Position numbers and translations under genes: made by a program. The notes below the pieces were generated by a model. It saw only the letters and a list, made by a program, of their open reading frames with translations. It did not search any database and was not told the origin of the DNA. DNA of 64,000 nt from NCBI GenBank assembly GCA_964007475.1, contig OZ023273.1, forward strand, positions 1,302,001-1,366,000. The letters are read 5' to 3'. Shown here one piece after another: positions 40,301 to 52,939 of this stretch; positions within the stretch are counted from its first letter, which is position 1; each line of letters opens with the position of its first letter. The stretch is from Hybos culiciformis. Taxonomy: Eukaryota > Arthropoda > Insecta > Diptera > Hybotidae.

Positions 40301-43300
40301 TTCCTTCCTAATAAATTTCCTTTATAATATTTTCTGTTTTTTTTTTTTTTTTATTTTTCTTAAATGAAAAGACTCAACACATTTCATTCAGTTATATATA
40401 AATAATTTTTCCTCTTTATATAAAAATGTTTGTTTAAGAAAATTGATATTTTATGGAAATTAAACGTTTTTTCTTAATCAAAAATTATTTGTTTAAGAAT
40501 ATCGACAAAAAAAAAAAAAAATAAAGTATATATAATATATATAAATAAATAAAGAACTACACGCTAACTCAGTACAAAAGTTTGATTAACTGTCTTTTAA
40601 ATTGAATAACATTTTTCTTCTTTTTTTTTTCTCTCAAACGTAATTTTTTTTATTTTATTTGGTTTTTTTTTTTGTACGAAGGAGTGATGGAATCGTGATT
40701 TGGTTAGACAAATTTTTGGTCAAAATAACAAAATCAAATTAAAAAAAAAAATAAAAAATAAATTACACACACTTCTTAAATGGTTTTAATTTATATGCTT
40801 TCAAATTTCTTGAAGTTTGGAAGTAAATTTATTTCTAACAAGAAGACTAAGAAGTTCACACTCGTATTACGATTAGCAAATACCAGTCTGCAAACAAAAA
40901 AAAATCAGCTTTGTTAATGAACTAACGCCAAAGTAACTAACCTGAACAAAGTGGAATTACTCGAATACATAATTTTGTTATAAATATTGGTTAAAACTAT
41001 ATAATATTGCATCGATGTTTATGATCTTTAAGCTTTTAAATAATCTTTTTTAATCCAATTATTTTGGCCAATATTTAAGGATTATCATCATTTTCAACGG
41101 ATCTAATTGTGATCGAACTTATTGTTTTATTGTTAGGTGAAAAAGCGATAATGAACTTTTATGAAAGAACTTTTCTTTCTTTTTTTGCTCTTCATTTCAT
41201 TTTTTTTTTTTTTTTGATAAGGGATTATTATGTAAAAATAATGTAACTGGCATGTACCTTGTCAAAAGTTTTCCAAACTTTGCATGATTGGAAAGAATTC
41301 ATTTTGTGAATATGTATACAAAAAAAAATTTCCATCTGAGTACCATATTATAATAATAATAATAATACAAATCCATTATAATTTGATTAAAAACTTATCA
41401 AAGATTTACGATAATATAAGTTACAATTATAAAAAGATTGTGAGACTGTGTTATGTGCAAAATTAATAAATACTTACTTAAGTTATTGATAAGTTTGTTT
41501 TTCCATTAATTTATCCACATCGTCTGTACAGTCATGACATCTATTGATAATGTTATTTGATGAAGTAGTCCAAGTAGGTGTTGGTTAAATTTTAACATAA
41601 ATTATTTTAATTGGATTTAAATCAAAATTAAAAGTGTTTTAAAAGAGTTTTGTAAAATAGTTTAAATTTTGAATTAAATTGAAAATATTTAAAAATAAAC
41701 TAATTATGCTTTTCAATAATAACACACATATGCGATGGCCGGTGGTGAAGGAAGGACCTCAAACCATTTTTATTTTTGCGCCAAAACTTAACTGTTCGAT
41801 ATAAAAAAAGAGTTCATGCGGTTAATGTCATTCAAATTTTTTTCATTAATTAGTTATATATATAGAATAAGCCATGTAATTTAAAAAAGTATTTATTGCC
41901 CTTGACATGCAATGCAGTGTAATTGAGGGATTAAATTTATGTATGAGCAATGTAAAAAAAATATATATATTTATAAATATGTGATTATTTATTTCTGAAA
42001 AACCAATTAAATGAGAAAAATTACGAATTTAGAAAACAGCATCCCAGTCTTTATTATTCTAATTAAAAATTTAAATGTAAGAGTATCGTCAAAGAAAATT
42101 AATAACGCCGTATACGGTTACAAACACCTATGGTATATGAAAATATGTAAAAATGTAAACCAACAGTCTCAATGTTAAGAAACTAACAATTTTCATTCTA
42201 TCGACGACGACAAATTAAATCAACAAAACGAGGAAATTAAATTTTTTTACACAAAAGCTGTTTTTCTCAAAAGATGGTTATGGTATAATGGTATAATCCT
42301 AATGTTAAAAACTTTATCTGGTTCACAATATTCGCAGCTGCACATTAGAATCATAATAAAAAAAATAAAAAAAATTTATATAATTTGTTTTTATGCTTTC
42401 TTTTCCCTCATTTTTTTTTGTTTATTTCTTTCTTTAATTCTTTAAAAAGAAACCACAAAATAGAATTAGCTTTCTATGCAACCTTTTGTTGAATAAAATC
42501 ACTTGCATTATTTTGAATCACCTTTTTTTTTTTCTTAGTGAATTTTCACAATATCATTGTTTTTTTTTTTTCGCACTAAAAAAATAATAATAATAATAAT
42601 AAACCCACAAAAGAAAACAATTCAACACTAAAAATAAATTATTAAGAAAATAAAAATAAAAAAAAAAAAATGAAAATAAAAAATTCTTTGGATAAAAGTT
42701 ATGCAGGATGATTTTAAAGTGCCTCTTTGAAAATGAATTATGATGTTAAATGAAGATTGTAGAATTTAACACCTCAAATATCCCAAAAAACAATTTTCAA
42801 TCTTAATTATACAATAATTCGTTAGAAATATTCCAATTATGAAGGTATAGAAATCGACAACAGTATTGTCTTAGAATAGGATGTCATGCTTTAAGTTTCC
42901 ACGGCATACTTTTTATTTGTCCATTTATTTACCTCACGTCACTTAATAACAAGTGGTCAGTGCGAACACATTCGTCTTGATCTGCATCAACAGTATACTA
43001 TTCAACTAAAAACTAACGAACTCAGTTAGTAGAAGTAAAACGTGACAAATATGTCACCAAAATATCGCAGAAAATGTTCTCAATCATTTTAGAAATATGC
43101 AGTAGACAACTTAGCTATCGGCCTGTAGTTTTATATTTTCCGATTTTGATGTTTCAGGTTTCAGGTTCAATAGAGACACATTAATTTTTTGAAACAGAAA
43201 TTAGTTATTCAATTTCATTAAAAGAAATCCATAAGACCAGTGGCCTAACTACCGGTAGGCGAACGCAGCAAATGCTGTGGGCGCACGAAGTTAAAGGGCG

Positions 43301-46300
43301 CACCGTTTGTCAGCATTATACCAACAAAATTGATGATTTTCCACAAATAAAAGATTCTATTTATTTTAATTCAAAATCACACTAAGAATATTACTTCGAA
43401 AATGAATTTAAGCATGCAGGGATATCAATATCTGCTATCTGGCCGATGACAGCTGAAACTTGACACCCTATAAAGATGGTGAGTCGTTTCCGAGTTAAAA
43501 AAGAAGTTAAATGTTCATGCAAAACGGCGTTGACGAGTCGCCAGTTATATGATAATTAGAATAATAAGCGAAAACTAAAGAGTTATTTTTTTATAAAAAA
43601 TTAAAAAATAAAACAAAAATTATTGGTTCCTTTTTTAAAATGTGGGGTGGGTGGGCGCAAATTTATTTTCGCCTAAGGGCGCAATATTTCTAGTTACGCG
43701 CCTGCATAAGTCGTCAACGTATCCATTTAGCTAATTTTTATCACTTATTAACTAATATACAAAAATTAAATAAAAGCCATATAAAAGGATGAATAAAATT
43801 TTAAACTATAAGAATAATTTTCATTTCCGTAGCAATTGTAACACTTTGAAAAAGGCAGAAGAGTATACAGCAATAAATAGCAAAAAAATCAAATAAAACT
43901 TCACAAAAATGTTAAACGGGTTCATTGTTTGGATAAATTCTTTTTTAACATTACACATATAGTATACATATTTATAATACATTTCTTACGAATTTTATAC
44001 AAAAATTGTCTGCATTTAATGCCCAATGTTTGTAAAGAAAACTTAAAAAAAAATAAAAATAAAACTTTTTTTTTTTTCCTATTTCTCTACTTAATAGGTA
44101 TATCTTTTAATACACTCAACTGGCAATGAGGTTAAAGTTTCTAAAAGAATTCCATCTATTTTTGAAAATTCATGGGTGAAAAATTATGTAGAGTTATACT
44201 ATACAATATATGTACAAATATATATCCATTAAAATTTATAATTTCAAGATATTATATAGAAAAGTTTTTATTTTTTTTTCTATATCATTTACTTGGTTTT
44301 TTTTTTTATATTTATTTTTACTTCATAATGAAATAATTTATGAAACATTTTCATAAACTTATAAAGTCAGAACAGAACAAAAAAACATTATAAGATCAAA
44401 AGATTTCAACGTCCAGACAGTTTTCCTATTTTATTTTTGCCCATAACATAACCATTTATATATTTTTCCTTTTAACATAATATAATACATATGTATATTA
44501 TATATATATTTCTGTATGATGATAAAAGAAAAACCGATCTAAAGTTCAACCGATTAAAAACTTTAAGCTACTTATTATTCTATATACAAAAAAAAAAGCA
44601 GAAACATTTTCATTTATAATGAAAAATTTTAAATAAGAAAATATGTTCCTTTATATATAATATGGATGTGTATCCATTTACACATATTCTGTATTATTTT
44701 CATATACTTATATACATTAACAAGGAATTAAAAAAGACTATACTAAAAGGTTGCTAGTTTTTTTACATATTAGGCAAAGAATGTTATTATTGAATTAACA
44801 AACAACTTTCATAATTTTAATAGACTCTACTTGTTCAAATAAAAATCTGAAAAAAAAAATGGCTAAAAATCAAAGTTTTAATTGCTAACAATATAATCCA
44901 ATAATTATTTTATTACTACATATATTCAATGGTTAATAAAAGAAACTTTTTTAAGATATATTATTTCAAAATTATCTGATTTTTATTTATATACATACAT
45001 ATATTTTTTTTGGTGTATACAATTAATCATCAATCAAACTGATTTAATTTATTTTTTTTTTTCATAAAATAAAACCTCAACACTTCGTATTAATTCTTTT
45101 AACAACATATAAAATACGAATGGAAAATTATATTATTATGTATAAGGTAAATTTCTTTATTTTCATATATCATATATATATACAACTTTTATTATGTTGA
45201 TTTTTTGGGTAATAACAAAACTTGTTAATAGAAATAACAATAATTTCAGTTAATAGAAACAAAAGAGTAAAACTTTTTAATTAAGAAATTTTAATTACGC
45301 ACATTATGTGTTTCAAAAATTTTGGGTGCTGTATATATATATATTTATACTGATAACATAAACATAAATATAAGTATGTGTACAGAAGAAAAATGTTTTA
45401 TATATATTTTATGAATCTATATATAAAATGTACCGTACCTACGAGATTATACTAAACCTCAACAACTTCTTTCAAATTAATTACAAAATTACCTGTATTA
45501 TTTTTTTGTTTTTTTTTTTTTTTTTTTTTTCTTCTTCTGTGTAGTGTAACATAACCCACAGCAATTTAAAATATAAAAGAATATACAAACATATTATAAT
45601 TTTCAATTCATTCTTAAAATATATATATATTTTTTTTTTTTTAGATTATATTCATGTAATGTAGAATGTGTATGTAGAGATACGAGCATATAGATATTAA
45701 AAAAGGAACAAAATAAGGAAGAGCCTCTGAATGTTACAAAAAAAAAAATGATTTGGTTAAAGAGAATTTTTGTAAAGAAGAAAAATGAACTTAGTATTTT
45801 AGGAAAAATTTGTCACGATGGTAAAATATTGTGAAAACTGTTTTCAAAAAATTGTAGGAATGATTGCAGTTGATTTCATAGATTTTTTATTTACATAATC
45901 AAATTATGAATAATAAACAGGCGAATATAGAACAGAAGTGAACAAAATATAAAATTTACATTAAGAAATCTATTTAAGAAAAAATATGTTGCAGATTGAT
46001 GCAACCGTTTCATACATAATACAATAACATGCCATTTAATAATACTCCCCATTATCTCTTTATCTTAATTGGCTTTTATTAATTATTAACGCAAATACAT
46101 TTTATTTAATATAATATTATAATGTTAAACATTAGTTTAGTTTTAAAGATATATATTATGTATATTGTATGTATACCTTAAGGGCAATTTAACGAATATG
46201 TAAATTGTAAAGAAAAAAAAATTGATGTAAATTTTTTTGACAAGTTAGATAAAATATTTTACAGCAAACTATATGATTTTAATTAATCTTCAAAACTTTT

Positions 46301-49300
46301 AAATTTTTATTTCTAAAATTATTTCCTGCAGTAATAAATTTGAATGAATTTCATTTAAATACATATGCGTATATGTAGTTTAATTGATAATTTCTGGTGT
46401 ACTATATCCAAAAAAAATTCTAATCCAAAGTTCGGTACACACAATTTTCCCATGTTCTTCTTATAGCAAAACTTGTAGTACCCTGCTATTTTTTCTGGTA
46501 CTTTCATTTACACGAACATATTCATTAAATCCCTGTATGATTTGTTCATTTTCATGTTCTTTTCAAAATTCAAGTAAGTTATGTTGTATGGCGAACAAAA
46601 AAAAAAAAAAAAAAACAGCATTCATTGGGTAGCCACATATTTTAAAAACCACCTATCTGACTGAATAATTATAAAACCAAAAATATTATGCAAAATGTAC
46701 TGACATTCATGAGAGAAATTTTTTTTAATAAATTTCAACTTTATCATACAAAACATACTAGTAGTTTTTTTTTTTTTGTATATTTTATAAATTTATATAT
46801 ATGTACATACATACTTACTTTATGTATTTTGATAAAGTAAAATCAAATAAAATGTACAAAATGTGCCCTGAAAACTTTCATTTAATATTTTAATTACTTA
46901 TAAAGACATAAAGATAAGTATTTAAAAGTTAATTTCTATATACATGTATATATATATATATATATATGTATTGTAGTTAAATAGTTAGGATTCTTTACTT
47001 TTTTTTTAACAAAAACTTGAAAGTCATAAAATGAAAGAAAAGCACTCTCTACTAAAGAAGAATGTAACAAACTAAAATATTATGTACCTATATATGTAAT
47101 GAAAAATGGCAATTTAAATTAATTAACAACAAAGTCTAAAAACTTTGAGTGTTAACATTTAAAAGTGTTTTAATTGATTTTCTTTGCGACACGTAATTGT
47201 AATAAGAAAACTTTTTTAATATTAAAGTTTCAATACATATAATTATTATTTTTGTATTATATACGTATTATTATTATTTTATATTTATGTCTTAAATTTA
47301 CTGCTGCTATTAAATAATTATTATTAACTTTTGCTTTTGACGTCCTATTAATAGACTTTTATTAGTTTGTAAAAAAAAATTAATAATTTTGTAACAGAAA
47401 TACTTATTTAGTACTATGCAATTTTATGTTTTATGTTAAGAAAATTATGCTTTTAAAAAAAAAAGGACAGCTTCTTCGTTGAAGTATACTTATTAATAAA
47501 TTAATCTATCATGTTTTATGAAATAAATTGTTTTCTGATCTGGAAAAAAAAAATTCTATAAATCTATCATAATTTTCCGAGTTGACGTCAATTTTGTTGA
47601 AATATTCTGTTTAAAACCGTAATATAAAGCAAGTTCAGACTATCTTACGTTATCTTTATGTAAAAAATTCGCTATATAGTTGTAACAAGGTTCTTCACAT
47701 TTTTTTTAACTTCATAGTTTTTTACCAACATTTATCTACGACCCAATAATATTTATTTAAAATTTAAGCTTCTTAGCCTTGATATAGAGTTGTTCATTTA
47801 TTAAAATCTATGTATTCATTTTTGTTAGATTCTATACAATTTTGAAAAATCATTATTAATTATGTAATACTAGGTAGGTATACACCTACAAAATACATGT
47901 AATACATGATTTAATACAAAATAAAATTTTATTAAATTTTTTTTTTTTTTTTGTAAATTCAAATAAAAAAACAAAATAATATATATTATGAATACACAGA
48001 TAAATTGTTAAATATTTTCGTAATTTTCCATTTGTTTAAATTAAAGATTTTGTCACGATGATATCGTTTTACAATATGACATTAAAATACTGTTCCTTCC
48101 TCTTTTACATTATGTATGTACACTACATTTATAAATATAAATTTATATATGTATACATCATAAATATTACAACACAGATTACATAATATACTAATATATA
48201 CTACAATATATATACTACATATATATATATGACACTAGATTGTAATATTATAAATCACATTAAAAGATACGAATCATTTGTATTTTATTAACGTATCTAT
48301 CTCTCTGTAGTAAATATATTCGTATATTATGTATATACAATTATATTAACCCAACATGTAAAATGTGAAAATCCTTAATGGTTTCACAGACTTTTAAACA
48401 TTTATCTTTATATTATACAAAACGGATTTCAGCAAAAATTATCAATTTAACAAGAGCAGAAAAAAAAAAAAAGACCTTAAAAAAAATAAAATGAATTACT
48501 CATAGGTGTACTTTTCAGTATATGTATATAGCAGAAATAGTAAAAGATATTTCATGTTAACCTAAATGTCTAATTAACCTAATTTTCCTTACATGGTTAT
48601 TTTTTTTCTGTATATATTTGGTATATATACTTTATATAAGTTAAGTTATCCTAAAGCTTATTCTGCACTATTAAAGTATAATATGAGATTTATAATTTTT
48701 GTAAGACTACATTACGTAAATAATGTATATTGCCTATTATTCGAAATTAGCAAATTTCAATCGAGAAGTGACAACTGCCGCGCACTAGCAGCTTTTTAGA
48801 AGCAGCTTTTTAATCACAGAAATCACACATACATAACTTTATTTTTCAATCTTCTCAGAGAGAGAACTCTTCATTCGGGGTTATAAGTGAGTTCAGTTAC
48901 TTAATCAAGGCACAAGAAGTCAACACATTAGTTTGAGTATTTCAATTGTCAATTGTCATACTCAAAGACCTGAATTTAATTTAAAATGGTGCTAAATCAG
49001 CTGAGTGTCACATTATCAGAATGAATAAGACACTAATCAAAAATATTTATATAAAAGCGAGACTATGCGATTATAATTCTATATATATATATATATATAA
49101 AGTATTATCTTTCGTTATTACGTATAGATTTTAATGATTTTTAGAGTTTTAGAGTGTAAGATGTTATATATATACCTACATATAATTTTTATATTAAAAA
49201 AAAAAATGTATAACAAAAGAAAATTACATATATGTTACAATGATAATCTTATTAATGATATTTTTTTTTTTTTATTTTCTATAAATTTTCGTTTTTCCCC

Positions 49301-52300
49301 TGAAAATTCCCTGAAAATTTTTCATATTTATTTTCTTTTTTATTACATTATATTTCAGGATTTTATCGTTGCGTTTGTCCATTATCGGTCACCCACATCG
49401 ATGTACCATCAATTGTAGATTTTAGGGATCGTTCAACTTTATCATGCAGTTATCATATGGGTGGTCACAAACTGAATTCAGTTAAATGGTATAAGGATGA
49501 GCAAGAATTTTTTAGGTAAGAAAAGCATAAGTTATATATTTAAAATGGATTTAATTTTTATCTGAATCTCAATGGGTATGTGAACTCTTAAAATATACAG
49601 AATCGTGGTGATGAAGAACGTTTACATTGGTATTGAGTAAAAGTAATACATTTTCACTCAAATCAGGTTAGATACATAATCTTAATATAGTTCATGGAAA
49701 ATCCTTGAGCCCAAAAACTAAATAGTGCGGCGACCAAATGAAATTGGCTTTCTGACTGAAAAAAACTAAAAACAAAATCAAATCTTTTAACATAATGAAA
49801 AAAAAAAAAAAAAAACTATATACATTTTCATAATTTTTTGTCTTGCCCTAATTAAAAATTTATAATAATAATAATAATATACCAGCCAGCCCCTCTGAAT
49901 TATATGATTCAAAATTCATGAGAAACTATATTCTATTCTTCTGTTTTTAAAATTCAAGCAAATGTTTTCTTCTTTTTTTTTTTCCACTTGCAATGATTTT
50001 ACATAGTGGCTTCCTCTTTTTTTTCCCAGTTTAATAATGTATATATTTTTCACAACAAAAGAAGAATTTACATTAAAGCTAATGTAAAATTATACTTAAA
50101 ACATGAGATCTACATTAAATATAATAATTTTTCCGTAGTGGAAGTAAAAAAAAAATAAAAAAAATTTAATATAGATACTGTAGAATAAGTAGTATAATAT
50201 TTAATCGAAATTTTTTTTTTATTTTAACAATATGCAGTTTTGATTTAATAGTTTAATAATGCTGTATAAATGTAGTTTTGAGTAAGTGTATTTATTATAT
50301 CGTAAAATTAGATTAATAAAATTTTGAGAATATGTGAGTTAAAAAATTTCTATTGAACAATAATGACGCTTTAATTTAGTGTCAGATAACCTCACACATA
50401 CGATAAGCTCTCAAAGTCACAGATACTTATTATATTTCTAGATTATGACATCAACTTTTATGTATTAGTTTTTTCTATTTATTAAGACTTCCGCCAATCT
50501 ATCTATCTATCTATATGCATATGTAACTTATAAACTTTTCAATCAATGAAACGACTTGAACGAAACCATGACATTTGTTCGACTACTTTTTGCAGTTTTT
50601 TTGCACTTTTTTCTTAACGACATTTATTATTAAAACTTAAGAAAGAAATAACGTTCGCTCTGGGATCGAATAGTACTGAACCACAGAAATGATAAATGTA
50701 AACTATTTACTATATAAAAATTATGCTAGCGAAACAACATGTCTTTATAATGGTGTGAACTTTAAACAAATTTATGTAGAATTTATATTTTTTTCAAAAA
50801 GATAAACCACAGAAAAAATAGAATTTGCCACATTCAAAAATATCATAACGACTAACAACCGTCTTAGAGGATTAAAAAAAAAAAAGCGAAGAACAAATAA
50901 ATAAATTCACCGATGCTTTTGAATTTTATTACATCTTGTTTTATTTTTTTTGGATTAAATTAAGGTATATATTTATTTAATTTTCTTTGCAAAACTTATA
51001 TTATACATAAATTATATTATAGGAAATTTTACATATAGCATTAAAATAAATTTGTATATACAATATATTTAGAGTTTTTAGTATAGTGCGATATTTTTCA
51101 AAATTTTGTCCTTGGGTATAATAAATATTATTTCTTTATCTTATTTTAATGTTGCAAATGTTTTATTTATTTCAAGAAAATCGATTCAATATATTCAATG
51201 TTTTATGTGTATTTTTTAAATTCTATATTTCTAATACGAACTTAGCTGTGTCAGTCATATAGCTTTCATTTAAATATACATTTTTAAATATAATAAGCTA
51301 CAAATATAAAATTATCAATTTAATAAACAATAATTCTCCTTTTTTAACACATTTTTCGTGTTTTCATTAAGCAATTTAAATTATTAAAAAAAAAAAATAA
51401 TATATATATAAAATAAAATCATTCATTGTCTCATTCATATACTTACTTATCGTGTACTGAAAGTAGGAGCACAAAAAAAAATAATAATAATATCATTATT
51501 ATCTATGTTCATTTTTTCATGTACCAATGAGATGAAAACATTTAAAAAAAAAAATTTTTTTTTATTATTATTTTAACTTTACTTCTTATTCTACCTAAAA
51601 ACATGTACATACATTCTGTTTTTTAATTTACTTTTTAGCTTACAAAAAAAAAAACATTATTTTCATTTCATCTTAACTTTTTATGTATATTTAGTCAAAT
51701 TATGTTCATTTATATTTACAATAATACGTATAGTACATTGTTCATAAAATCATCATGTGAAAAAAGTGTTACAATTATTTCTGTATACCATACAATATGA
51801 AAATGTATATTTTCATTACTAAAAACAGAGAAAAATAAATAAAATTTTTTAAATAATTTTAATTCTATAATTATGATTTTATACAGCTTAATGTATACCT
51901 AACATTGAGTATATTTTTGATAAATTTTATTCGAACCAAGCAGTCAAAGCCACACAAGTCTGGGTATTTAAAAAACAGTGTAAGAACAGTATCTCAATGT
52001 AGTTCTTAATGATAGGTTGGTGGCAAACCAACAGATTAGTACAGTATCATGAAAGGTTTTTGTGAAGTGAAAAGAAAGAAAACTCTCTGTACTTGTAACT
52101 ATGTTAAATTTTTTGCAGAACTTTGTTATATCCATTTCTCGTCAACTTATTATACTATTATTAGTTTCGAACTATAAAAAAAATCATTTGTTGGATAAAA
52201 TTTTTGTTCTATCGGTCTTCCAGAACGTTGTCATAATATGTATGCATGAATAATATTCCTTATAAGTAATTATATTATATTATATATATATATAGATAAA

Positions 52301-52908
52301 ATGTACAACATACTTATTTGAATGAAAATTTCCTTAATATCATATATATGACAATTACATTGTAAAATTAAATAGATACACAGTACACATATCGTCGGTC
52401 TCATGCAAAAAACACTGAACTGCAAAAACATAGTTTTGAGAAAATTGGATTTAAATTTCTTTTTTTTAGTACGTTTTGATACTTTCGGGAAAATAGAAAT
52501 AGTCATTGCTTATGTATAATTTATGACAGCTTTCAACTTCTAACTTTAAACATATTAAAATTTTAGTTTTTTATGATTTTTCTACAATATTAGGTCAAAA
52601 CGGCCAAAATTACAGTTTCGTGATTTATGCACGAGACCGACGATATATAATGCTTAAATTTCAAAATAATAATTTCTTTATAGAAAATACTCTTCAACTT
52701 TTTCGTTGTAAAATCTGGAGAAGCAAAAAGTTTAGTGAGAATGCCATATGCTTTGTTTTTTTTTTTTTATGTATTATTAACATAACGACAATAATAAACC
52801 ATAAAATGTTTAATTGATATAATGTTAAAAATGTGTACATTACATATCAGTTAAATTACTCTTGCGTAAAAATTTCCGAAGAGAGAAGAAAACTTATTCT
52901 TTTAATAA

Positions 52909-52939
<31 letters not shown>

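Larger units (their letters stand above)
22332..49358 (+). other. beat: beat intron 1 (27 kb)
   Basis: The intron runs from GTAAGT at 22332 to the CAG ending at 49358 and joins exons 1 and 2 in phase 1. A very long first intron after a signal-peptide exon is common in insect guidance genes and often holds enhancers (general knowledge). Content I can support: a MITE (22492-22797), coding-like debris and a LINE end (23290-24166), an unassigned island (25381-25690), a TIR element with tRNA-like core (31246-32001), a 570-bp direct duplication, a hAT MITE (43238-43704) and a minus-strand coding remnant near 46390-46595. The remainder is A/T homopolymers, TAA/TTA and TA microsatellites, with no further gene seen. 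Confidence 0.75.

Noticed and set aside
40000..43200. Search for a second gene or CRISPR-like array in intron 1
   Set aside because: Only homopolymers, short AT repeats and one-off patches; no regularly spaced repeats and no protein-like frame.
49134..49418. 94-codon ORF overlapping beat exon 2
   Set aside because: It is in a different frame from the Beat motifs; the true exon starts at 49359 after a CAG acceptor.
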